Shown in pieces: positions 1-5,163 of a DNA stretch of 12,124 nt. Made by a program: the position numbers and the translations under genes. The DNA comes from Methylocystaceae bacterium (GTDB lineage: Bacteria; Pseudomonadota; Alphaproteobacteria; Rhizobiales; Beijerinckiaceae). Location: NCBI GenBank assembly GCA_003105285.1, contig PQAN01000151.1, positions 1-12,124 of the forward strand, in the 5' to 3' direction. The notes below the pieces were generated by a model, which was given only the letters and a program-made list of their open reading frames with translations, was not told where the DNA came from and did not search any database. Within the stretch, counting starts at the first letter, position 1; the number at the start of each line of letters is the position of its first letter.

Positions 1-527
1 TGCATGCCCATGCGGCCGGCGAGCGGCGCATAGATGTCGAGCGTCTCCTGCGCGATGCGGGCGCGCTTCTCCGGCGGCACGAAATGCAGCGTGCGCATAT
101 TGTGCAACCGGTCGGCGAGCTTGACCAGAAGCACGCGCACATCCTCGGCGACGGCGAGCAGCAGCTTTCTGAAGTTCTCGCCCTGCGCGGCCTTTTTCGA
201 GACGAGATCGAGCTTCTCGATCTTGGTCAGACCGTCGACGAGCTTGCCGATCTGCGAGCCGAACAGCCGCGTGATCTCGTCGAGCGTCGTATTGGTGTCT
301 TCGATCGTGTCGTGCAGGACGGCGGCGACAATGGTCGCGTCGTCGAGCTTCAGGTCGGTCAAAATCGCCGCGACTTCGAGCGGATGGGAGAAATAGGGAT
401 CGCCGGAGGCGCGCGTCTGCGCGCCATGCGCCTTCATGGCGTAGACATAGGCCCTATTGAGCAAGTCTTCGTCGACATGCGGGTTGTATTTGCGCACCCG
501 CTCGACGAGCTCATATTGACGCATCAT
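1..527 (-). CDS. rsh: Bifunctional (p)ppGpp synthetase/hydrolase Rsh (RelA/SpoT family), N-terminal part
   Basis: This is the first 175 residues of the alphaproteobacterial Rsh enzyme, which makes and breaks down the stringent-response alarmone (p)ppGpp in the cytoplasm. The rest runs off the left edge. It starts MMRQYELVERV, as Rsh proteins of this group do; the second ATG (524) is equally possible. The visible part is the HD-type hydrolase domain. H48 lies in YFSHPLEVAAIL, the HD pair H72-D73 lies in VLHDTIEDT, and D139 to N143 lie in KLADRLHNMRT. Intact hydrolase residues argue for a bifunctional or hydrolase-competent Rsh rather than a synthetase-only RelA. The synthetase, TGS and ACT domains would lie outside the window. 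rpoZ lies directly upstream on the same strand (176-base gap), an arrangement recalling rpoZ-spoT in E. coli. Omega forms part of a ppGpp binding site on RNA polymerase in proteobacteria, so the pairing makes functional sense. The identification is secure. Confidence 0.96.
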   Translation of the reverse strand, partial: MMRQYELVERVRKYNPHVDEDLLNRAYVYAMKAHGAQTRASGDPYFSHPLEVAAILTDLKLDDATIVAAVLHDTIEDTNTTLDEITRLFGSQIGKLVDGLTKIEKLDLVSKKAAQGENFRKLLLAVAEDVRVLLVKLADRLHNMRTLHFVPPEKRARIAQETLDIYAPLAGRMGM

Positions 528-703
528 CCGCTTAGACCAACGATCATGTCGACAGGACCGTTGGGGTCTCTCGAACTCTCGGGTTCAGTCGGGAAAATTG
601 CGCGAAGAGCCGAAAGTGAGCCAAGGGCCGCGTTTCTCGCCCAGATAGTAGACCAGCTCGCTTCGCGCCTCCATAGCGGATTCTCACGGCGCGACGGCGA
701 GAA

Positions 704-1087
704 TTACTCGCCTTCGTCGTCCACCTCGGCCGGCGGCACCAGACCTTCCAGGCCGCGCAGCAGATCCTCTTCCGTCATGCGGTCGAACTGCGCGTCGCCG
801 TCGACGTCCGCTCCGCCCGCGGTCAAGGGCGGGACGGCCTCCGTCTCCGGCTCGTCGACTTCGACATGGCGCTGCAGGGAATGAATGAAATCCTCTTTCA
901 GATCGTCGGGCGCGAGCTGGGTCTCGGCGATTTCTCGCAAGGCGACGACCGGGTTCTTGTCATTGTCGCGCTCGACGAGAATCGACTGCCCCGACGAGAT
1001 CAGCCGCGCGCGATGAGCGGCGAGCAAAACGAGATCGAAGCGATTTTCGATCTTGTCGATACAGTCTTCGACGGTGACGCGCGCCAT
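704..1087 (-). CDS. rpoZ: DNA-directed RNA polymerase omega subunit
   Basis: A 127-residue omega subunit that helps assemble and stabilise RNA polymerase and contributes to ppGpp sensing. The N-terminal signature MARVTVEDCIDKIENRFDLV is the family hallmark. It is followed by LAAHRARLISSG and NPVVALREIAE, which contain the conserved helices that clamp the beta-prime C terminus. Residues from about 70 onward form an acidic, low-complexity tail (VDEPETEAVPP and DDEGE), as is common in alphaproteobacterial omegas. The ATG at 1087 is supported by an AAGGAG ribosome binding site (complement of 1097-1102) with a 9-base spacer. It is probably co-transcribed with rsh, although the 176-base gap leaves room for a second promoter. 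The gap contains a weak inverted repeat, ATTCTC/GAGAAT (680-704), touching the stop codon and without a U-tract. Confidence 0.97.
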   Translation of the reverse strand: MARVTVEDCIDKIENRFDLVLLAAHRARLISSGQSILVERDNDKNPVVALREIAETQLAPDDLKEDFIHSLQRHVEVDEPETEAVPPLTAGGADVDGDAQFDRMTEEDLLRGLEGLVPPAEVDDEGE

Positions 1088-1509
1088 GCCTGCCGGCTCC
1101 TTGCTGGATTCTCGGGGGAGACGCCTGCTACACTAAAACATCCCGAATAGCAACGAATTTCGGCGCCCTTGCGCCCGGGAGCGGCGCGCCGCCGCTCCCG
1201 ATCCGCTCCGGAAAAACGCCTTTTGCGCGAAATCTTGTCCTCCTTTGTCTAAGTAATTGTGGGTAAAATTTCCATCCACCCTCTTGACGCCCGACGCGTC
1301 ATGGCCGATTTACGACAGTAGCGAGTAGGTCCTTTGGCGCGTGCGCCGGGAGCAGCAACAATTCAGCATTAGTTAATGACGAGCCGGATTGGTTGCGAAG
1401 AGCTGAAAAGGGACATCGTTTTCGAACACTGCCGGTCGGGTTAACAGTGTCTTCGAGCGATTTGCCTCCCCTCCAGATGTCCGGAACCCGATAGCGAGAA
1501 AGCAAAAAA
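1088..1509. other. Divergent intergenic region between rpoZ and the NYN gene
   Basis: These 422 bases must hold the outward promoters of rpoZ and the NYN gene. I see no convincing coding frame: the only frame of any length on either strand has no recognisable protein. Visible structure is a perfect 11-bp hairpin at 1176-1200 and a smaller hairpin at 1423-1455 (ACACTG/CAGTGT, extended by CGA/TCG past a two-base bulge), about 55 bases before the NYN start. A TTGACG at 1284-1289 could be a plus-strand -35 element, but the -10 candidate 17 bases on (GATTTA) is poor. The stretch is richer in A and T than the neighbouring genes, as promoter regions usually are. Confidence 0.6.
1176..1200. repeat. 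Perfect inverted repeat, 11-bp stem with 3-base loop
   Basis: CGGGAGCGGCG (1176-1186), loop CGC, then CGCCGCTCCCG (1190-1200). The arms match without a mismatch. It lies 89-113 bases before the rpoZ ATG and about 310 bases before the NYN ATG. No T-run follows on either strand, so it does not look like an intrinsic terminator. It could fold in the rpoZ leader RNA or be a protein-binding palindrome. Confidence 0.7.
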
Positions 1510-2124
1510 ATGGCAGACCCGGAACGAATTGCATTATTCATTGACGGCGCCAACCTCTATGCGACGGCGAAATCGCTCGGGTTCGACATCGACTACAAGC
1601 GGCTGTTGCGCGAGTTCCAGGCCAAGGGAAGATTGATTCGAGCCTTCTATTACACTGCGTTGATAGAAGATCAGGAATATTCCTCGATCCGTCCGCTGAT
1701 CGACTGGCTGGACTACAACGGCTACGCCGTCGTGACGAAGCCTACGAAGGAATTCGTCGATTCTCTCGGCCGCCGCAAGGTCAAGGGCAATATGGACATC
1801 GAGCTGGCGGTCGACGCCATGGAGATGGCCGAGCACATCGATCATATGGTGCTGTTCTCGGGCGACGGCGACTTCCGCTCGCTGGTCGAAGCGGTGCAGC
1901 GCAAGGGCGTGCGGGTGTCGGTGATCTCCACGATCACCACGCAGCCGCCGATGATCGCCGACGAATTGCGCCGCCAGGCCGACGAATTCGTCGACCTCAT
2001 CCATCTCGTCGGCAAGATCGGCCGCGATCCGGGCGAGCGCGCCGAGCGCATGCAGCGCTTCCAGGAGCGCCGGCCTCTGTCTCCCGTGACGCCGGGCGGT
2101 CCTGACGACGACCACGAAGCCTGA
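1510..2124 (+). CDS. NYN-domain protein, LabA/DUF88 family (PIN-like nuclease fold)
   Basis: A 204-residue protein whose first ~165 residues are a NYN domain, a PIN/FLAP-like fold found in predicted metal-dependent ribonucleases. The expected acidic metal-binding residues are present: D12 and N15 in FIDGANLY, D96 in KGNMDIELAVDAM with D102, and D119/D121 in FSGDGDF. The C-terminal ~40 residues are charged and proline-rich (RRPLSPVTPGGPDDD) and probably disordered. Known relatives include cyanobacterial LabA; biochemical activity is unproven for most members, so RNase activity here is inferred from the fold. The ATG at 1510 gives the expected N terminus (MADPERIALFIDGANLY), though the Shine-Dalgarno is weak (GAGAAAG). 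The downstream uracil-DNA glycosylase frame overlaps its last codons, so the two are probably translated from one mRNA. This gene beside rpoZ is, from memory, a recurrent arrangement in Hyphomicrobiales. Confidence 0.93.
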   Translation: MADPERIALFIDGANLYATAKSLGFDIDYKRLLREFQAKGRLIRAFYYTALIEDQEYSSIRPLIDWLDYNGYAVVTKPTKEFVDSLGRRKVKGNMDIELAVDAMEMAEHIDHMVLFSGDGDFRSLVEAVQRKGVRVSVISTITTQPPMIADELRRQADEFVDLIHLVGKIGRDPGERAERMQRFQERRPLSPVTPGGPDDDHEA

Positions 2125-2767
2125 CCGCGACTGCCCGCTTTGTCCTCGGCTCGTCGCCTATCGGCGCGAGCTGAGAGAGCGTCGTCCACAATGGCATAAC
2201 GCGCCGGTCCCCGATTTCGGTCGCGCCGACGCGCGGCTGCTGATCGTCGGATTGGCGCCGGGCGCGGCCGGGGCCAATCGCACCGGCCGTCCGTTCACCG
2301 GAGACGAAGCCGGCAAGCTCTTCTATTCGACGCTCGCGGAGTTCGGTTTTTCCAGAGGCGTCTATGAGGCGCGGCCGGACGACGGCCTCGAACTGGCCGA
2401 TTGCCTCGTCGCCAATGCGGTGCGCTGCGTTCCGCCGCAGAACAAGCCGCTCGCGGTCGAGATCGCCACTTGTCGCCGCTTTCTCGTCTCGAGCCTCGAA
2501 AACCTGCCGAGATTGCGCTGCGTCGTGGCGCTCGGGCGCATCGCGCACGACAGCATTCTGCGCGCGCTGTCGCAAAAGACGAGCGTTTTTCCTTTCGCAC
2601 ATGGGCGAGAGCATGTCTTCGTGGCGGAGACACTCGGCCGCGAGGTCGCGCTCATCGACAGCTATCATTGCTCGCGGCTGAACACCAATACCGGCGCGCT
2701 GACGCCGGAAATGTTTCGGGCTGTATTCGCGCGGGCGCGGGCGCTGCTGGACGGCGGATCGGATTGA
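2102..2767 (+). CDS. Uracil-DNA glycosylase, family 5 (UDGb type, iron-sulfur)
   Basis: A base-excision repair enzyme that removes uracil and related deaminated bases from DNA. The diagnostic family 5 motif GLAPGAAGANRTGRPFTGD is at residues 50-68, numbering from a CTG at 2102. The second active-site motif, DSYHCSRLNTNTG, is around H189. Four cysteines fit the [4Fe-4S] cluster: C11 and C14 in CPLCPRLV, C109 in AVRCVPP and C124 in ATCRRF. The family N terminus (CPLCPRLVAYR, then WHNAPVPDFG) is encoded in frame from about 2132. However, between the in-frame TGA at 2087 and the first usual start codon, a TTG at 2252, there is no ATG, GTG or TTG. Starting at 2252 would delete the CxxC pair and the start of the catalytic motif. 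I place the start at CTG 2102 as the least bad choice. It overlaps the NYN gene by 23 bases, so translational coupling is plausible. A sequencing indel near 2090 is the main alternative. Family assignment is secure; the start is not. Confidence 0.85.
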   Translation: MTTTTKPDRDCPLCPRLVAYRRELRERRPQWHNAPVPDFGRADARLLIVGLAPGAAGANRTGRPFTGDEAGKLFYSTLAEFGFSRGVYEARPDDGLELADCLVANAVRCVPPQNKPLAVEIATCRRFLVSSLENLPRLRCVVALGRIAHDSILRALSQKTSVFPFAHGREHVFVAETLGREVALIDSYHCSRLNTNTGALTPEMFRAVFARARALLDGGSD

Positions 2768-2784
2768 GGCCAGTGGCTCGCTTC

Positions 2785-2820
2785 GCGTCCTCTGCGTCTT
2801 TGTGGTTTTTTACCACGAAG
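2785..2820 (+). repeat. Hairpin-forming dispersed-repeat-like sequence; possible convergent terminator
   Basis: Between the converging stops of the glycosylase and the XRE gene is a run of similar units (GCGTCCTCT, GCGTCTTTG). It ends in a hairpin: CTTTGTGGT (2798-2806), a loop of five T, then ACCACGAAG (2812-2820), which is 9 bp including one U·G pair. No T-run follows the stem on either strand, so termination would be weak. The CTCTGCGTCTTTGTGGT style of sequence resembles short repeats scattered between genes in many bacterial genomes. That resemblance is from memory and not tested here. Confidence 0.45.
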
Positions 2821-2843
2821 CTGCGCGCTTTCTCGGCAAAACG

Positions 2844-3080
2844 TCAGTCATTTCTTTTCTTCAAACGCACTCCCGCCCCGCCGCCGTTCTCGGCGATGAA
2901 TTCGACGCCGGCAGCTTCGAGGGCGCGCCGGCTTCTCGAGAGCGTCTCGCCTTGCCCGCTCGATTGTCCATTTTCGATCCGCGAGATGGTCATAGGCGCT
3001 ACCTCAGCCAATGCTGCGACTTCACGAACTCCGAGGCGTAAGGCGGCTCTTGCCATTCGAAGCTGATCGCCTGTTATCAC
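2844..3080 (-). CDS. Small XRE-family helix-turn-helix regulator
   Basis: A 78-residue DNA-binding protein made almost entirely of one XRE/Cro-C1 helix-turn-helix (residues ~3-58): ITGDQLRMARAALRLGVREV, then ALAEVAPMTISRIENGQ, which holds the recognition helix. It ends in a short basic tail, RLKKRND. The sequence GVEFIAENGGGAGVRL after the domain is typical of small chromosomal XRE proteins in Hyphomicrobiales. Two starts are possible. I prefer GTG 3080, because AAGGA (complement of 3086-3090) sits 5 bases before it and relatives usually begin M-I-T-G. An in-frame ATG at 3110 would add MNTTPAERNA but has no nearby ribosome binding site. The gene lies 83 bases downstream of smpB on the same strand and converges with the glycosylase gene. 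There is no partner toxin or prophage gene beside it. Its target is unknown. Confidence 0.87.
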   Translation of the reverse strand: MITGDQLRMARAALRLGVREVAALAEVAPMTISRIENGQSSGQGETLSRSRRALEAAGVEFIAENGGGAGVRLKKRND

Positions 3081-3085
3081 AGCAT

Positions 3086-3090
3086 TCCTT
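3086..3090 (-). promoter_or_regulatory. Ribosome binding site that favours GTG 3080 for the XRE gene
   Basis: AAGGA on the minus strand, 5 bases before GTG 3080. The upstream alternative ATG at 3110 has only CATCCCC before it; its nearest GAGGAG is more than 20 bases away. This supports the shorter protein. Confidence 0.6.
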
Positions 3091-3163
3091 TCTGCTGGCG
3101 TCGTATTCATTGGGGATGCCGCTTCGCGGCTCCTCGGGAGGGAACCTTCGCCCGATCGCCTAT

Positions 3164-3640
3164 TCACCCCCGCTCGCGCAAGAGCCGCCCTTTTTCGCGG
3201 CTCCAGTCGCGCTTCTTCTCCACTTCGCGCTTGTCGTGCAGCTTCTTGCCGCGCGCGAGCGCGATCTGCAGCTTGGCGCGGCCGCGCTCGTTGAAATAGA
3301 GGCGGAGGGGCACGATCGTCATGCCCTCGCGTTCGACGCCCTGCGAGAGCTTGGCGAGCTCGCGCTGCTTCAGGAGCAGCTTGCGCAGTCTCTTCGGCTC
3401 GTGATTGAAACGGTTGCCTGAAAGATATTCGGGAATATTGGCGTTGACGAGCCAAGCCTCGCCTTTGCGATCGACATGCGCATAGCTCTCGGCGATCGTC
3501 GCCTTGCCGGTGCGCAGCGACTTCACCTCCGTGCCGGTCAGAGCGAGGCCAGCCTCGAAGGTCTCGCCGATCTCATAATCGAAGCGGGCCCGGCGATTAT
3601 CGGCGACCACCTTGAAGTTCGGCTTTTCTTTTTCGGCCAC
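3164..3640 (-). CDS. smpB: SsrA (tmRNA)-binding protein SmpB
   Basis: A 158-residue SmpB that binds tmRNA and brings it to stalled ribosomes for trans-translation. Family landmarks in order: NFKVVADNRRARFDYEI, the TGTEVKSLR strand/turn, IAESYAHV, NANIPEYLSGNRFNHEPKR, the LLLKQREL helix, MTIVPLRLYFNERGRAKLQI, and the positively charged tail GKKLHDKREVEKKRDW that enters the decoding centre. Length is normal. The start is GTG 3640, with AGGA (complement of 3648-3651) 7 bases upstream. An in-frame ATG at 3703 lies in the hairpin region and gives an N terminus foreign to the family. dapA is upstream on the same strand with a 285-base gap filled by repeats and hairpins, so smpB may have its own promoter. 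No ssrA gene is seen in the window. Confidence 0.97.
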   Translation of the reverse strand: MAEKEKPNFKVVADNRRARFDYEIGETFEAGLALTGTEVKSLRTGKATIAESYAHVDRKGEAWLVNANIPEYLSGNRFNHEPKRLRKLLLKQRELAKLSQGVEREGMTIVPLRLYFNERGRAKLQIALARGKKLHDKREVEKKRDWSREKGRLLRERG

Positions 3641-3647
3641 GATGTTT

Positions 3648-3651
3648 TCCT
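3648..3651 (-). promoter_or_regulatory. smpB: Ribosome binding site deciding the GTG start of smpB
   Basis: AGGA on the minus strand, 7 bases before GTG 3640. It selects the family-length protein (MAEKEKPNFKVV) over the longer frame that begins at ATG 3703. Confidence 0.65.
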
Positions 3652-3657
3652 GCCGGC

Positions 3658-3707
3658 GCTCGAGTCCTTTTTCGTTTCCGAAAAGCACTCGAGCTTTTTT
3701 CACTTTT
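3658..3707 (+). terminator. Strong intrinsic-terminator-like hairpin on the plus strand, in the smpB leader
   Basis: GCTCGAGT (3658-3665) pairs perfectly with ACTCGAGC (3687-3694). Inside, CTTTT/AAAAG and CG/CG pair further around a TTTC loop, giving about 15 bp with one internal mismatch and one bulged T. Six T follow at once (3695-3700), then CAC and four more T (3704-3707). This is the textbook layout of a rho-independent terminator read left to right. No plus-strand gene ends nearby: the last, the glycosylase, stops 890 bases earlier, across two minus-strand genes. Read from the minus strand it is an A-tract followed by a hairpin in the smpB leader, with no U-tract. Confidence 0.6.
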
Positions 3708-3788
3708 CGTGTTTCCGGCGCAGAAGCGACGGCCGCTTCGGCGCCGAAACGTTCTAGAGGACTGCGTTCACCTGAATCGAAAGGGCCC

Positions 3789-3901
3789 TGTCATTCCCGG
3801 CAGGCCGAAGGCCTGACCGGGAATCCAGCGCAACGACACGAATATTATAGCTGTTGCTCTGGATTCCCGATCGCTCGCTAAAGCGAACGTCGGGAATGAC
3901 A
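3789..3901. repeat. 113-base composite palindromic element between dapA and smpB
   Basis: The element opens with TGTCATTCCCG (3789-3799) and closes with its exact complement CGGGAATGACA (3891-3901). Each end also folds on itself. The left end pairs ATTCCCGG and AGGCC with GGCCT and CCGGGAAT. The right end pairs GATTCCCG with CGGGAATG around an inner GCT/AGC. The middle pairs CCAG and GCAAC with GTTGC and CTGG. Such ATTCCCGG...CCGGGAAT mosaics resemble dispersed extragenic palindromes (REP/BIME-like) of alphaproteobacteria; the comparison is from memory. It lies 24 bases downstream of the dapA stop, so it would be part of the dapA 3' RNA and could shield it from exonucleases or reduce read-through into smpB. 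Confidence 0.75.
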
Positions 3902-3925
3902 CAGAGGCGAGGCCGCCAGACGTCT

Positions 3926-4819
3926 TCACGCGCTCAGCACGCCCGCATGAACGAGCGCGGCGCGGATCGCCTTTTTCGTCGCCTCGGTCGAGGGCACGAG
4001 CGGCAGGCGAACCTCCTCGCTCGAGCGGCCGAGCAGCGACAGCCCATATTTGGCGCCGGTCACGCCCGCCTCCAGGAATATCGCGGCCTGTAGCTGCGTG
4101 AGCCGGTCTTGAATCGCCAGCGCCCCGGCGAAGTCGCCGGCGAGCGCGGCGTTCTGCAGATCGGCGCTGAGCCTCGGCGCGACATTGGAGACGACCGAGA
4201 TCACGCCATGCGCGCCGACGGCGACGCTGGCGAGCGCGATGATGTCGTCTCCCGAGAGCTGGATGAAATCCGGTCCGAGCGCGGCGCGCTGCAGGGAGAT
4301 GCGCCCGACATTGCCGGTCGCGTCCTTGACGCCGACGATGTTCTCGAGCTCCGCGAGCCGCACGAGCGTGTCGATGCTGAGATCGACGACGGAGCGCGGC
4401 GGAATATTATAGATGACGATCGGAATCGAGATCGCCTCGCTCACCGCCTTGAAGTGCTGATACAGCCCTTCCTGGTTCGGCTTGTTGTAATAGGGCGTGA
4501 CGACGAGCACGCCGTCGGCGCCGGCCTTTTCCGCGTGGCGGGCGAGGTCCACCGCCTCGCGCGTATTGTTGGAGCCGGCGCCGGCGATGACCGGAACGCG
4601 GCCCTTCGCCTGCTCGATCACCGTCTCGACGACGGCGCGGTGCTCCTCATGGCTGAGCGTCGGGCTCTCGCCGGTCGTGCCGACCGGCACGAGGCCATGC
4701 GTGCCGCTCTCGATCTGCCAGTCGACGAGCGCGCGCAATTTGTCGAAATCGACCGCGCCGTCCGAAAAAGGCGTGACCAGAGCCGTGTTGGACCCGCGAA
4801 AAACTGCCGTTTTGCTCAT
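3926..4819 (-). CDS. dapA: 4-hydroxy-tetrahydrodipicolinate synthase
   Basis: A 297-residue enzyme that condenses pyruvate with aspartate semialdehyde, the first committed step to diaminopimelate and lysine. Family residues are all present: the GTTGESPTL loop with T48/T49, Y111 in TPYYNKP, Y137 in IVIYNIPPR with R142, and the Schiff-base lysine K165 in VGVKDATG. GVISVVSN and the C-terminal LPLVPS are also typical. The ATG at 4819 (MSKTAVFRGSNTALVTPFSDG) matches the family start. A longer in-frame start at 4930 would add 37 residues with no family counterpart. It is divergently arranged with the lytic transglycosylase gene; both products concern peptidoglycan, since diaminopimelate is a cell-wall precursor. 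Transcription would continue toward smpB through the palindromic element. Confidence 0.97.
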   Translation of the reverse strand: MSKTAVFRGSNTALVTPFSDGAVDFDKLRALVDWQIESGTHGLVPVGTTGESPTLSHEEHRAVVETVIEQAKGRVPVIAGAGSNNTREAVDLARHAEKAGADGVLVVTPYYNKPNQEGLYQHFKAVSEAISIPIVIYNIPPRSVVDLSIDTLVRLAELENIVGVKDATGNVGRISLQRAALGPDFIQLSGDDIIALASVAVGAHGVISVVSNVAPRLSADLQNAALAGDFAGALAIQDRLTQLQAAIFLEAGVTGAKYGLSLLGRSSEEVRLPLVPSTEATKKAIRAALVHAGVLSA

Positions 4820-4968
4820 TATGCCATCGCTTTCGCTGCGCCATACCGCCGCCGCAATCGGCGCGATATGATTCTCTCGCACATATTCCGCCGAGACGGG
4901 CCTTTGGACGAAACACGCGCCTTTGGCCATGTCATAGCCCTTGGGCGATGATCAGAAAAGAGCCTCGG

Positions 4969-4993
4969 CGTCCTCTCCGAGACGGAGAGGACG
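4969..4993. repeat. Perfect inverted repeat, 11-bp stem with 3-base loop
   Basis: CGTCCTCTCCG (4969-4979), loop AGA, then CGGAGAGGACG (4983-4993), with no mismatch. It lies about 150 bases before the dapA ATG and 170 before the transglycosylase ATG. Neither strand has a T-run after it. It could be a leader hairpin or an operator. Confidence 0.7.
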
Positions 4994-5097
4994 TCTACGG
5001 TCGTTGGAGACCTTCGGGCGCAGCCATGCGCTTTCGAGGGCCCGATCGGGACAGCGAGACAAAACGGCGGCGTCCGCTTTAGGACGCGCTCTTCGGC

Positions 5098-5123
5098 ATT
5101 TGTTTGGGACTTCGTAAACAAAT
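5098..5123. promoter_or_regulatory. 8-bp AT-rich inverted repeat upstream of the transglycosylase (operator candidate)
   Basis: ATTTGTTT (5098-5105) and AAACAAAT (5116-5123) are exact complements separated by 10 bases, so the centres lie 18 bases apart. That is close to two turns of the helix, which suits a dimeric regulator. It ends about 40 bases before the ATG at 5164, overlapping where a promoter should be. No binding protein can be named. Confidence 0.4.
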
Positions 5124-5150
5124 TGGGGGCACGCTCTTTGTGCTAGTACC

Positions 5151-5154
5151 GGAG
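5151..5154 (+). promoter_or_regulatory. Ribosome binding site favouring ATG 5164
   Basis: GGAG with a 9-base spacer to ATG 5164. The alternative in-frame TTG 5104 lies inside the 5098-5123 inverted repeat, has no such site, and would place 20 extra residues before the signal peptide. Confidence 0.55.
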
Positions 5155-5163
5155 CGCCGGCCG

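Larger units (their letters stand above)
4820..5163. other. Divergent control region between dapA and the lytic transglycosylase gene
   Basis: This 344-base gap must hold the promoters of both flanking genes. I find no credible coding frame. It contains a perfect 11-bp hairpin (4969-4993), an 8-bp inverted repeat (5098-5123) and a small GCGCA/TGCGC repeat in between. I could not pick out a clear -35/-10 pair for either gene. The part nearest the transglycosylase is T-rich (around 5098-5123 and 5137-5141) and is the likeliest place for its promoter. Confidence 0.55.

Noticed and set aside
680..704. ATTCTC/GAGAAT inverted repeat at the rpoZ stop as a terminator
   Set aside because: It has only 6 bp with a 13-base loop and no U-tract, so it is too weak to call.
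84..884. A plus-strand open frame across rsh and rpoZ
   Set aside because: It spans two well-identified minus-strand genes and the gap between them, and shows no protein family pattern.
1284..1312. TTGACG plus GATTTA as a sigma-70 promoter for the NYN gene
   Set aside because: The -35 is good but the -10 matches the consensus poorly, and it would leave a leader of about 190 bases; it is mentioned only within the intergenic entry.
1426..1440. GAAC followed by a GTCG as an alphaproteobacterial LexA (SOS) box before the NYN-glycosylase genes
   Set aside because: The second half-site is GTCG and not GTTC, so the site does not meet the known GTTC/GAAC-N7-GTTC pattern.
4109..4951. A plus-strand open frame opposite dapA, and an N-terminal extension of dapA up to 4930
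   Set aside because: The opposite strand is an intact dapA. The extension adds 37 residues not found in the family, and ATG 4819 gives the normal start.
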